Shown: positions 8,857 through 16,923, counted from the first letter of the stretch. The stretch is DNA of 43,160 nt from an uncultured Bacteroidales bacterium (GCA_902784675.1 CACZVR010000006.1:1-43160), one strand, 5' to 3'. A program made the numbers and translations. Notes: generated by a model not told the origin, from the sequence alone.

Positions 8857-8864
8857 CAAAATTA
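8857..8864 (-). promoter_or_regulatory. Bacteroidota -7 promoter box
   Basis: Minus-strand TAATTTTG matches the TAnnTTTG consensus of the Bacteroidota primary sigma factor. It lies 66 nt before the start of the MG2/plug gene. No clear TTTG -33 element is seen at the usual spacing. Confidence 0.55.
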
Positions 8865-8927
8865 CTCTCTTTCACTCATAAACTGGTCTTTCTTCTTTCC
8901 TGCATGGTAGCGCGCGATACAGCCAAT

Positions 8928-9785
8928 TCAAGCTTGGTCGCTGTGATAGGCCACGAGGCCCGGCATGGAACTGAGGAGGATTTTGCGCACCGTGGCGCCG
9001 AAGTCGTTGGCCACCTCGAGAAGGATCTCGCTGTAGGTAGTAGCAATGGAGCCGACGAAGTTGACCGGATAGTTCTTGTAATCATACTGGCTCACATTGC
9101 GCTCAAAAAAGCGCCTGAACTCATGCGCAATCATGTCATGGACATAGGGGCTGTCGAGATGCTCACTCAAGAAGAAGGAATAGGCACGCAGGTTGCGCGT
9201 GGCGGCAGGGTTGTTGAGCACTGCATCGAGCACCTCGGCGCGCGTCACCTTGTACTTGTCAAAGAATGCCTCGGTCAGTTCCTTGGGGGCAAGCCCCTTG
9301 AGCGCATCGCCCAGGAACACGCGACCCAACGCAGCGCCGCTGCCCTCGTCACCCAAGATGAAGCCCAACGCGGGCACATTCTTCACAATCTGGTTGCCGT
9401 CATAGAAACAGGAATTGCTACCAGTTCCCAAGATGCAGGCCAAACCCGGCCCGCGCACCAAGAGTCCGCGCGCAGCACCCAGCAGGTCGCTCATCACCGT
9501 CACGGGCGTCTTGAACTGCGCCACCAATGACCCCTCGATGATCTTATTCTTCTCGGGACCCGAACAGCCGGCGCCATAGAAATAGACATGGCTCCAGCGG
9601 CGCTTGAAAAACGTGGGCGGCAACTCCAGGCGGATGCTGTGACTGATCTCGCGACGAGTCATGAAAAACGGGTTCAAACCCGAAGTGAACGCGTGTTCCA
9701 CCTCTTGACCGTTCTCAATCAACGACCATTCGGTTCGCGTCGTGCTGCTCTCAGCAATCAAGATTGTATTTTGACCTTTTATCAT
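8928..9785 (-). CDS. BadF/BadG-family amino-sugar kinase (N-acetylglucosamine kinase-like)
   Basis: A 285-residue cytoplasmic ASKHA-fold kinase. The N-terminal phosphate loop reads LIAESSTTRTEW (residues 9-20) where the family usually has a D(G/S)GxT-type motif; the second phosphate and adenosine motifs are seen as CILGTGSNSCF and GFILGDEGSGAALGR. The BadF/BadG/BcrA/BcrD family in Bacteroidota includes GlcNAc kinases and the MurNAc/GlcNAc kinase MurK. Family and length fit a sugar kinase; the sugar is inferred. Its position among amidase genes and a SpoIID protein suggests it phosphorylates amino sugars released from peptidoglycan. It has its own -7 box upstream, so it need not be co-transcribed with the MG2/plug gene. 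Confidence 0.75.
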   Translation of the reverse strand: MIKGQNTILIAESSTTRTEWSLIENGQEVEHAFTSGLNPFFMTRREISHSIRLELPPTFFKRRWSHVYFYGAGCSGPEKNKIIEGSLVAQFKTPVTVMSDLLGAARGLLVRGPGLACILGTGSNSCFYDGNQIVKNVPALGFILGDEGSGAALGRVFLGDALKGLAPKELTEAFFDKYKVTRAEVLDAVLNNPAATRNLRAYSFFLSEHLDSPYVHDMIAHEFRRFFERNVSQYDYKNYPVNFVGSIATTYSEILLEVANDFGATVRKILLSSMPGLVAYHSDQA

Positions 9786-9859
9786 CAGCGAAAAGTTAAT
9801 TTTTGTATTGCTGTGTTAATTTAACAGCAAAAACGGGCATTCATCATATTCCTCGACTA

Positions 9860-9867
9860 CAAAATTA
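9860..9867 (-). promoter_or_regulatory. Bacteroidota promoter for the amino-sugar kinase
   Basis: Minus-strand TAATTTTG at 9860-9867 matches TAnnTTTG. A TTTG at 9891-9894 (minus) could be the -33 element, though the 23-nt gap is longer than usual. It lies about 75 nt before the kinase start. Confidence 0.5.
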
Positions 9868-9951
9868 TGCAAATTCAATGTGAAATGACACAAAAATTCA
9901 CACGAATACGCATCATTAAGACCGATTTAACACACATAAACATCTGTTAAC

Positions 9952-9995
9952 TAAAAAATCACCACCCACCACACCAATTGATGTGGCAGGCGGTG
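9952..9995 (-). terminator. Intrinsic terminator after the small heat-shock gene
   Basis: On the minus strand 9995-9980 pairs with 9975-9960: a 16-bp stem with four G-U pairs and an AATT loop, followed by ATTTTTT (9959-9953). It lies 77 nt after the Hsp20 stop. Two shorter hairpins (10015-10031 with a 7-bp stem, and a GGCGC/GCGCC pair near 10047-10065) lie between the stop and this terminator. Confidence 0.75.
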
Positions 9996-10072
9996 AATGC
10001 AAGTTACTGCTTTCAGTCAGGCCAAGCCTGACGTTGAGACGTCTGCGGCGCGATGAAAAGCGCCAGCATCAT

Positions 10073-10528
10073 TTAACCGATCTCGATGACACGGTCCATC
10101 TTCTTCTCGGGTTCGGGAGCGAGCTTGGGCATCTCGATGGAGAGGACACCGTCTTCGACCTTGGCGCTGATATGCTCCTTGTCCACCTCATCGGGCAGGA
10201 TATAGGTCTGCTCGTAGTTGGTGTAGGAGAACTCGCGGCGCACATAGTGGAACTTCTCGCCCTCCTTCTCGCTAGACTTGTCCTCATGCTCGGCCTTGTG
10301 TTCGATCTTGACAACCAGGTTGCCCTCGTCATTGATGTTGACCTTGCAGAACTCCTTCTTGAGACCCGGAGCGGCAACCTCCATGGTGAAGGCCTTATCG
10401 CTCTCCTTGACGTTGACGGCAGGGGCGGTAGCGACGCAGCGCGGCGTCCAGTCCACGTCAAACAAGTCGTTAAATGCGGTGTCTAACCAGTTGTTAGTGC
10501 GGTTGTTACGAATTACAGGAAAATACAT
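10073..10528 (-). CDS. Small heat-shock protein, Hsp20/alpha-crystallin family
   Basis: A 151-residue cytoplasmic ATP-independent chaperone. The alpha-crystallin domain spans about residues 35-150, with APAVNVKESDKAFTMEVAAPG at its start (TMEVAAPGLKKEF), the FSYTNYEQTYILPDEVD segment, and AKVEDGVLSIEMPK near the end. Length is normal for the family. The start codon at 10528 is fixed by a full Shine-Dalgarno AGGAGGT seven nucleotides upstream, unusual for this phylum. It is monocistronic: its own terminator lies downstream and a separate terminator ends the amidase gene upstream. No heat-shock operator (CIRCE-like) is seen in the leader. Confidence 0.93.
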   Translation of the reverse strand: MYFPVIRNNRTNNWLDTAFNDLFDVDWTPRCVATAPAVNVKESDKAFTMEVAAPGLKKEFCKVNINDEGNLVVKIEHKAEHEDKSSEKEGEKFHYVRREFSYTNYEQTYILPDEVDKEHISAKVEDGVLSIEMPKLAPEPEKKMDRVIEIG

Positions 10529-10535
10529 AATCTTT

Positions 10536-10542
10536 ACCTCCT
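10536..10542 (-). promoter_or_regulatory. Strong Shine-Dalgarno site of the hsp20 gene
   Basis: Minus-strand AGGAGGT, 7 nt before the ATG at 10528. It is the only full-length SD I noticed in this window; the other starts checked have A/T-rich leaders without one. Confidence 0.85.
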
Positions 10543-10706
10543 AATTTTTTATTTTTGTTTATGAGTCTATTAATTGTCTTTTTACTCTCGCACCCGGTCG
10601 ATGGCCATGGTGTTCACCTCAATTTAAGCAAAACCTGTGCCACGGGGTCAAAGTTTAACCAGCGTTAAAAAACCCAGCCAGCGTGTCAGGTTTTTCACAA
10701 AAATTA

Positions 10707-10739
10707 AACAGAAAACTGACAAAATGTCAGTTTTCTGTT
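10707..10739 (-). terminator. Intrinsic terminator after the T9SS-tailed amidase gene
   Basis: A perfect 15-bp inverted repeat (10707-10721 with 10725-10739, 3-base loop). On the minus strand it is followed by TAATTTTTG, so it would end transcription from the amidase gene whose stop is at 10786. On the plus strand it is followed by GTTTTC. Confidence 0.7.
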
Positions 10740-10785
10740 GTTTTCGGTGGGATAGAAGCTATAGATACTATAAAAGCTATCGCAT

Positions 10786-13209
10786 TTAGTTGAGGAGAAT
10801 CTTTTGGGTTGAGGAGGTGCCGTTGATGTGAACGCGCACGAGATAGACTCCGCGTGCAAGGTCGGCCACATTCAAGCAGTTGCCAGCGGCGGCTTTCACG
10901 CATCGGCCGTTCATGTCGATCAGTTCAATGCCCTGCACCCAGGTGTCGGCACTGGCGACAATGTAGTCGCCATCACACTTCACCTTGAGGTTGGCCATCT
11001 TAACCTCGTCGATGCCACTAGACTCACCTCTCACCATATCATCCAACTTGAGGGTGCCTGTCTTACCCATCATCTCGCTTCCGCACCGCAGTATCAATTC
11101 CTTCAAGAAATAATCATTATCCGGAACGAGATCTTTCAAATTCACCTCAACATACCGCCATCCATGGAAGTCAATCTTGCAAAGCGGAACTATGACGACA
11201 CCGCTCACTGTGGGCGAAATGAGTTTCATCGAGAGATCATTATAGGACATATCTCCCCACACATGGATACCCAGCTTGTTACCGCGAACGAAAGGCTGTT
11301 CCCACTCTTCTTTCTCCAATCCCCAATCAGGAGAATAAGACAAGAAGATCTGCCCGTCCATATTCGCAAATTGGTAGTCGATCACCAAGGCGCCACCCAG
11401 CAAGCCTAAATCATATTCACTATTGCAACTGGCATTGCCGTTACTTCCCATGCCCAAGTAGGGATGATCCTCCCAGTAATCAAACCCCTCGACCAACGCC
11501 ATACCCGGTTTGTCGGCTCCAGCATCGACAGCATGGAAAATGATGTCGCGGGCAGCAGGCAAATGGTTGCCGGCAGTGTCGGCGATGTCAGCGTCGAGGA
11601 TGAGATGGTAATCTTCGTCCGGAACGAGGTCTCTGACGAGTGGAATGCGCACGAAGCCATAATCGTCCCCCCTCTTGTTGTACTTGATGCTGCGCTTGTT
11701 CCAAGGCACCTCTTCGCCGGCACTGTTAAGCACACGCATGCGACGGAACAAATTGTAGGTGTCGAGCAGAGAATCCACACGCAATTCCACGGTGGGGGTC
11801 GTGTAGTGGACCGGAGCGTCCTCGTAGGGGAAGACGGCCAGCTCGGTGAGGTGATTGCGTGCCTGGGTATAGAACTGCATTGTGAAGTCCTGCGCCATGG
11901 GCGTGCCACCGCTATGCTCGGCTGATTTCTTGAGCGTGAACGTGTAAAGGGTGTTCACGTCAAAGGCATCCTCGGGTGTGAAGGTCAGGCGACGATAGGA
12001 ATCCTCCCATTTGAAATTGCCCCCGGCAGGGGGATTCAGGGTGAAAGCGCTGCACGTCGTGGCACTGTCCATATTACAGTTGAAGGTAAGGACAATGGGC
12101 GTGCTGCAGTTCACGGCCGGGTCACCCTCATGCCACACGGGGCAGTACTCCACCACCTCGGGAGGTGCGTCATCGATGCTCTTGAGGTAGAAGTTCTGGT
12201 AGATTGGCACGTTAGCATTCACCATGACCGTCTTGCTCTGGGTGATATGCAGAGGGCTGCCCACCTGTAGGGTGTAAGTGCCCGGGGTGACATACTTGAA
12301 AAGATAGATGCCGTTGCGCAGCGTGTCGGTTGTGCAAGTCTGCACCACGTTGCCGCTGCCGTCGAGCAGCCGCACCTCGGCATTGTGGACGGGCATCAGG
12401 TCATCGTCGCCGAAGACGACGAACGGTTGGGCACATTCCTGAAGGCGCTTGTTGTGTTCATCGCGCACGTTACCGGTGACCACGCCCAAGCCATAAGTGC
12501 CCACACGGCCGAAATACAAGTCGGCGCCTAATGAGATGTTCCACCCCTCCATCCAGCAGTAATAAGGGCTGAGCAGACGGTAAGCCTCGGGGATGTAATC
12601 GTGGAACGAACCTTCGCTCAAGTTGGCGACAGCGTAGTTGCCGCGCAGCACGCCATATCCCTGTGTGCCCCACTCGGGACGGAACGACCAGTCGCCCCAA
12701 ATCTGGTAGCTGCTGGTCCATACAGTGTTCTTGTTGGCATACAGATAAGGCTCCAAGTCGGCCGCCAGCACATCGGCATAGGCGACCTGAGGCGAACCCG
12801 TGTAGCCTCGATAAAACACCATCGGGTAATTGCATCGTGCGCTCGTGCCCGTGGCATTGCTGTGCACCGAATAGAAAACGTCGGCACCGCTCTGGTTACA
12901 CAGGGCCACGATGGTCGAGAGCGCCAGATCGTCGGCGGTGGTATTGGTCACGCGCGAGATGGAGGTATTGTAGCCTTTCTTCTGCAGAATCTCCTGCAGG
13001 GCGAGACCCTTGCGCAGATTGGATTTGGACTCCCACGAGCCTGCCGTATCGCCCTGGGCGAACGGATAGATGACTACGTTGCGGTCATCGCTGTCATAGC
13101 CACCATGCCCTGGGTTGATATAGACATGGGGCTGCTGGGCAGTTGCGACACTCACGACAAAGGCCGCCAGCATCGCCATGACCGCAAATCTGAAGAAATC
13201 CCTTTTCAT
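10786..13209 (-). CDS. Secreted N-acetylmuramoyl-L-alanine amidase with T9SS sorting tail
   Basis: An 807-residue exported protein: signal peptide 1-24 (ending VATAQ), amidase_3 domain at about 27-225, carboxypeptidase-regulatory-like module (about 240-345), an SbsA-type Ig-like domain (about 355-450, with CNMDSATTC), further beta domains, and a type IX secretion sorting tail at the C-terminus (ending GVYLVRVHINGTSSTQKILLN). Zinc-site residues are visible: H35 in NPGHGG, E60 in SWESKSN, H116 in VHSNAT, and catalytic E199 in LSEGSFHDY. The T9SS tail predicts export across the outer membrane. The amidase and following regulatory module are clearly paralogous to the C-terminal half of the protein at 14166-16112. 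The gene starts 14 nt after the stop of the separate propeller gene (13224-14117), so the two are surely co-transcribed. Confidence 0.88.
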   Translation of the reverse strand: MKRDFFRFAVMAMLAAFVVSVATAQQPHVYINPGHGGYDSDDRNVVIYPFAQGDTAGSWESKSNLRKGLALQEILQKKGYNTSISRVTNTTADDLALSTIVALCNQSGADVFYSVHSNATGTSARCNYPMVFYRGYTGSPQVAYADVLAADLEPYLYANKNTVWTSSYQIWGDWSFRPEWGTQGYGVLRGNYAVANLSEGSFHDYIPEAYRLLSPYYCWMEGWNISLGADLYFGRVGTYGLGVVTGNVRDEHNKRLQECAQPFVVFGDDDLMPVHNAEVRLLDGSGNVVQTCTTDTLRNGIYLFKYVTPGTYTLQVGSPLHITQSKTVMVNANVPIYQNFYLKSIDDAPPEVVEYCPVWHEGDPAVNCSTPIVLTFNCNMDSATTCSAFTLNPPAGGNFKWEDSYRRLTFTPEDAFDVNTLYTFTLKKSAEHSGGTPMAQDFTMQFYTQARNHLTELAVFPYEDAPVHYTTPTVELRVDSLLDTYNLFRRMRVLNSAGEEVPWNKRSIKYNKRGDDYGFVRIPLVRDLVPDEDYHLILDADIADTAGNHLPAARDIIFHAVDAGADKPGMALVEGFDYWEDHPYLGMGSNGNASCNSEYDLGLLGGALVIDYQFANMDGQIFLSYSPDWGLEKEEWEQPFVRGNKLGIHVWGDMSYNDLSMKLISPTVSGVVIVPLCKIDFHGWRYVEVNLKDLVPDNDYFLKELILRCGSEMMGKTGTLKLDDMVRGESSGIDEVKMANLKVKCDGDYIVASADTWVQGIELIDMNGRCVKAAAGNCLNVADLARGVYLVRVHINGTSSTQKILLN

Positions 13210-13223
13210 GATGTTGTAGTGGT

Positions 13224-14117
13224 TTACTCGTGAATGTTGATGGTCATCTCATAGAGCAGGCCGTCGATGGTCGTGTAGACGATGCGGCCACCACCGCAGG
13301 TGGGTTGCATCGTCATTGAGGCCGGCTTGGTCAGTTCGGCTTTGAAGGTGCCATCGGCCTTGAGCAGCAGAATCTGTGAGGATGTGAACTGGTGTCCGTC
13401 ATCCTTGGCGTTTTGCGCCACCAGGTAGTCGTTGTTGTACCAGCATGGCATTTCATAGTTGCCCAGCATGGCTAGCATCTGGCCGCGCAGGTCGATGATC
13501 ACGATGCCCTTGCCCGCCGCAAAGAACGCCACACGTTTGCCATCGGGCGAGAGCGAGGCCCACAAATAGCCCGCCCAAGAATCCACGGGTGCAAAGACAC
13601 GTTCCTCGCCACCCACAATGACGTGGACACGGCTGCCCTCGGTCCAGGCAGCATCGCCGATGTCATCGCTCGAGGTGTAGTTGGCAGCAGGCGCCCTGAG
13701 GGTTCCACCGCGAGTTGCAGACACGGCACGCACTGCTCCGTGCTGCGGCTGGGTGATTACAGCACTGCGGCCCGTCACCAGGTCATAGCTGTTGCCCGTG
13801 CGGTAAATCAAGTGGTTTTCATCCATCTGCTGGGTGACGAAATAGACCTTGCCGTCGCCGCCGAAACAGGCATCGTTGCCCGCCACATAGTCGCGCGTCA
13901 CCACTTGAGTCACATTGTCGGAAAAGTCATAGACCTTCAATGCCCCATTGTCGCTGGCAAACAACAAACGGTCGCCCGACTTGTTGAGCACGGGGTGAAA
14001 AGCAGGTCCCTCAACACCCTCGAGCAGACGCTTGAGCGAGGTCACTTCCACCTCTTGGGCGCACACCGGCTGCAGCATGGCAACCAGCGCCAAAATGACG
14101 ACCAGTTTTTTCATCAT
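13224..14117 (-). CDS. Secreted TolB/WD40-like beta-propeller protein
   Basis: A 297-residue protein with signal peptide (MMKKLVVILALVAMLQPVCAQ; M2 is an equally good start) and a propeller-type repeat architecture. It parallels residues 30-297 of the propeller-amidase at 14166-16112 segment by segment: FGGDGKVYFVTQ against FGGDGKVYYVTQ, LIYRTGNSYDLVTG against LLYRTGHCYDPATG, LWASLSPDGKRV against LWASLSPDGTRV, MPCWYNNDYLVA against MPCWYNNDYIVA. It stops just where the amidase domain begins in the paralogue. No catalytic residues or T9SS tail are seen, so it should remain periplasmic. It lies 48 nt after the propeller-amidase gene and 14 nt before the free-standing amidase gene. Function unknown; a ligand-binding partner for the neighbouring amidase is the natural inference. 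Confidence 0.8.
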   Translation of the reverse strand: MMKKLVVILALVAMLQPVCAQEVEVTSLKRLLEGVEGPAFHPVLNKSGDRLLFASDNGALKVYDFSDNVTQVVTRDYVAGNDACFGGDGKVYFVTQQMDENHLIYRTGNSYDLVTGRSAVITQPQHGAVRAVSATRGGTLRAPAANYTSSDDIGDAAWTEGSRVHVIVGGEERVFAPVDSWAGYLWASLSPDGKRVAFFAAGKGIVIIDLRGQMLAMLGNYEMPCWYNNDYLVAQNAKDDGHQFTSSQILLLKADGTFKAELTKPASMTMQPTCGGGRIVYTTIDGLLYEMTINIHE

Positions 14118-14165
14118 CCTAATTTCTTTTAATCTATCATTATCAAGAAGTCACATCGGTGAAGC

Positions 14166-16112
14166 TTATTTTTTCTTTTTCTTGGGCTTCATGTCCTTCT
14201 TCATCTTCAAGTTCTTGTAAGTGGTCTGGTTGCTCTTTGCCTTCACATGGGTCGTGATATACAGATCCTCGTTGCCGTAATAGAGCTCCAGCTTGTACTT
14301 GTCTTTGGGCAGATTGGTGAACACGAACACGCCGTTATCGCGGTTGTCAAGCGTGTAGATGCGTGCAAGCACGCCACGGCTGTTATACAGGCGCAGCAAC
14401 GCACCGTTCAACGGTTTCAAGCGGTCTTCGCCGAAGACGCGCTGGTCCTGGTCGCGGCGCGGGGTATCTTCCCAACGCACAGCGCCGGCAATCACGCCGT
14501 TCTTGAATTTGCCCTCACGGCCAAAGTATTCATCTATGCCTATCGACTGGTTCCACGCCTCAAGCCAGCAGTAGTTGTCACAGAACAAGCGTTCGCGCTC
14601 GGGAAGGTAGTCGTGGAAGGAGCCCTCGCTCAACATGCCAGGCAACTTGTTGTAGCGCAACACACCCAAGCCGACACGATAGCCCCAATCATAGAATGAC
14701 CAGTCGCCACGGCTGCGCTCCTTGTGAGACCACACGGCAACATCGTTCAGGTAGAGGTTTCTCATCACCGCCTCGCTGAGTTGGAGACTGCCCTCGACAG
14801 CCGGTTTGCCATCCCATCCGCGGTACAGCCCCAGCGGGAAGTTCACACGGTTCTGTGTGCCAGTGGCATTGCTGTGAATGGCGAAGAAGATGTCGGCACC
14901 ACTGTTGGCGGCCAAAGCCACGATTTCAAACAAATCCAAATCGTCCTCGGTGGTGTTGGTCGTGCGTGAAATGGCCGTCTCGTAGCCCTTGTTTTCCAAA
15001 ATTTCAACGAGGGCGAGGCCCTTGGTAAGGTTAGAATTGGACTCGTAGTAATGTAATGTGTCACGAGCACCGATTACCCATGTGGGGATGTGACGGTCAT
15101 CGCTGTCATGTCCGCCGTGGCCAGGGTTGATGAACACACGAGGCACATCCTTCTTGCTCACGGGGTCCTTCACCTTTTGGCTCTTGCCCTTGCCCGACGC
15201 CATGACCGGCGAAGCAGCAGGAGCGAGGTTCAGTTCTACTTGCTTCACCTCGCCGCTGTACTGAATCGTGTAGATGACCTTGCCGCTGGCCACCATGGGC
15301 TGCACAGCACGTTCATCCTCAGGCGAAATGGGTTCACACACGCGCCCGTCAAGCGATAGCAACCAGATGCGCGATCCATTGATGAGCGAGTTGCCTGCGT
15401 TGCTCATCGCAACGATATAGTCATTGTTGTACCAGCAGGGCATCAGGAACGGGCCCAGCTCATTGATGATCTGGCCGTTCAGGTCACAAATCAGAATGCC
15501 CCTGGTCGCTGACTCGAACATCACCCGCGTTCCGTCGGGTGAAAGCGAGGCCCACAACAGGCCATTGCTCGTTCGGTCGGGCTGCATCGAGCGTGTGACA
15601 CCCTTCTCGTCAACCAGATAGAGGGAGGTGCCACGCGTGTAGGCATAGGCGCCCACCTTGGAGTTGCTGTGATAAACCTGTTTCTCGCCATTGATGACGA
15701 CGCCATGTGCCGCCTGCAGTGGCTGGACGCGGCCATGCTGCGCCTTGAGCACCACCTGATCCTTGCCTGTGGCGGGGTCATAGCAGTGGCCCGTGCGATA
15801 TAACAGGCCGTTCTTTTTGCGCGCCTGTGTGACGTAATAGACCTTGCCGTCGCCACCGAAGATGACATCAAAACCCGGATAATCCTTTGCCGCAATAACC
15901 TTCTCGGTCCCTGTCGACAGATTTTTCAACATCAGCTGGGTGGCATCGGTGGGTGAATAAAGCAGCCACAGACCATCAGGACTCAACTGCGGGAAGAAGC
16001 CGCAACTGTCAACCAGTGTCCTCGCACTGCCCGGTTTCACAACCTGGGCAGTTGCTGTCATTGCGCACAAGAGGCACAACAACATGAATAATTTCTTTAT
16101 CATTTCAGCCAT
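14166..16112 (-). CDS. Beta-propeller/N-acetylmuramoyl-L-alanine amidase fusion
   Basis: A 648-residue exported protein. Signal peptide at 1-23 (ending TATAQ; an alternative start is M4). Residues 30-297 form a TolB-like propeller (FFPQLSPDGLWLLY, WASLSPDGTRV). A linker (298-325) leads to an amidase_3 domain at 326-530 with H332 in NPGHGG, E357 in YESNSN, H413 in IHSNAT and catalytic E496 in LSEGSFHDY. A carboxypeptidase-regulatory-like module follows (about 548-635), and the protein ends in a lysine-rich tail (KKDMKPKKKKK). There is no T9SS tail, so it is expected in the periplasm, where it would cleave stem peptides from peptidoglycan. It is the first gene of a three-gene unit with the split paralogues downstream, and has a -7 box 18 nt upstream of the start. 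Confidence 0.88.
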   Translation of the reverse strand: MAEMIKKLFMLLCLLCAMTATAQVVKPGSARTLVDSCGFFPQLSPDGLWLLYSPTDATQLMLKNLSTGTEKVIAAKDYPGFDVIFGGDGKVYYVTQARKKNGLLYRTGHCYDPATGKDQVVLKAQHGRVQPLQAAHGVVINGEKQVYHSNSKVGAYAYTRGTSLYLVDEKGVTRSMQPDRTSNGLLWASLSPDGTRVMFESATRGILICDLNGQIINELGPFLMPCWYNNDYIVAMSNAGNSLINGSRIWLLSLDGRVCEPISPEDERAVQPMVASGKVIYTIQYSGEVKQVELNLAPAASPVMASGKGKSQKVKDPVSKKDVPRVFINPGHGGHDSDDRHIPTWVIGARDTLHYYESNSNLTKGLALVEILENKGYETAISRTTNTTEDDLDLFEIVALAANSGADIFFAIHSNATGTQNRVNFPLGLYRGWDGKPAVEGSLQLSEAVMRNLYLNDVAVWSHKERSRGDWSFYDWGYRVGLGVLRYNKLPGMLSEGSFHDYLPERERLFCDNYCWLEAWNQSIGIDEYFGREGKFKNGVIAGAVRWEDTPRRDQDQRVFGEDRLKPLNGALLRLYNSRGVLARIYTLDNRDNGVFVFTNLPKDKYKLELYYGNEDLYITTHVKAKSNQTTYKNLKMKKDMKPKKKKK

Positions 16113-16130
16113 TAATTATATAAGATGTGG

Positions 16131-16138
16131 CAAAGATA
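16131..16138 (-). promoter_or_regulatory. Bacteroidota -7 box of the amidase unit
   Basis: Minus-strand TATCTTTG, a full TAnnTTTG match, 18 nt upstream of the propeller-amidase start. Transcription would begin close to the ATG, so the leader is very short. Confidence 0.6.
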
Positions 16139-16306
16139 GTGAAAACCCTCCGCAACCGAAACTCATTTTTTGCTTTTTTCACAATATTTTTGTTGACAAC
16201 GCATTTTCTAACACTACGTCCAAATCATGAAATGCGTGTAGACAATAGCGGCGTTGGCAACACCACAGACGGGACCTTTATTTGATGTGTTATTTGCTTT
16301 ACGAGC

Positions 16307-16352
16307 AAAAAGAACGCTAACAACCAAGCATTAATTACTTGATTGCTAGCGT
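16307..16352 (-). terminator. Intrinsic terminator of the tRNA-Gly gene
   Basis: On the minus strand 16352-16338 pairs with 16328-16314 over 15 positions (13 Watson-Crick, 2 G-U) with a 9-nt loop, followed by TCTTTTTG. It begins 13 nt after the tRNA 3' end. Confidence 0.8.
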
Positions 16353-16365
16353 ATTACTTTGTTTG

Positions 16366-16438
16366 AGCGGTAGACGGGACTCGAACCCGCGGCCCTCAGC
16401 TTGGGAAGCTGATGCTCTACCAACTGAGCTACTACCGC
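16366..16438 (-). tRNA. tRNA-Gly (anticodon CCC)
   Basis: A 73-nt cloverleaf on the minus strand: acceptor stem GCGGTAG/CTACCGC with discriminator U, D-arm GCTC/GAGC, anticodon stem TCAGC/GCTGA with loop TTCCCAA giving anticodon CCC, a 5-nt variable region, and T-arm GCGGG/CCCGT with loop TTCGAGT. CCA is not encoded. A terminator follows. The lipoprotein gene upstream is on the same strand and could be co-transcribed. Confidence 0.96.
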
Positions 16439-16487
16439 AATACTATATAAAGACGCCGCTGCGCCTTGATTTTCTTTACCTTTTTAA

Positions 16488-16820
16488 TCAGGTGAGGGCC
16501 TCGTTAATGACCTTGATGACGCTGTCGCCGCCCTGGGTCTCGACATACTTGATGGTGAGGGTGTCGTTGATGTCCCACGAGTCGCGGTCGTCGCTGTTCA
16601 AGTCGGGATAGGAGAACTCGAGCGTGTCTTCACCCACCTTGAGATAGACGCTGTTCATGGCACCGTCAACAGCCACACCGGTCACTTGCTGGGTGCTGTC
16701 CACCACCACCGTGTCAACGGGCTGGACTTCATCGTCGGTGCTGGTACCGTTATCACGGATACACGACATGATCATCGGGAGCGCGCACAAAACGGCAAAC
16801 GCAAAAATCAATTTCTTCAT
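16488..16820 (-). CDS. Small lipoprotein of unknown function
   Basis: A 110-residue protein from the ATG at 16820 (MKKLIFAFAVLCALPMIMSC). An upstream in-frame ATG at 16853 would add 11 residues ahead of the signal peptide and is unlikely. The lipobox is IMSC, so the Cys at residue 20 would carry the lipid. The acidic stretch right after the Cys (CIRDNGTSTDDEVQ) fits the Bacteroidota surface-export tendency of lipoproteins with acidic +2 to +6 residues, though weakly. The remainder is a beta-rich domain (VYLKVGEDTLEFSYPDLNSDD, shortened) that I do not recognise. It lies 49 nt upstream of tRNA-Gly on the same strand. Confidence 0.75.
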   Translation of the reverse strand: MKKLIFAFAVLCALPMIMSCIRDNGTSTDDEVQPVDTVVVDSTQQVTGVAVDGAMNSVYLKVGEDTLEFSYPDLNSDDRDSWDINDTLTIKYVETQGGDSVIKVINEALT

Positions 16821-16923
16821 AATCACTAATGGTTTGTTGTTACGGGGCAACAAAATTAGTTGAATTTATTGATGCTGCAAAATAAATCGCCTGTTTTTCG
16901 CCAGTGAGCCGGCAAAGAAGAGT

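Noticed and set aside
16366-16438. Integration site at tRNA-Gly
   Set aside because: No integrase and no direct repeat of the tRNA 3' end in the flanks; both sides carry ordinary chromosomal genes.
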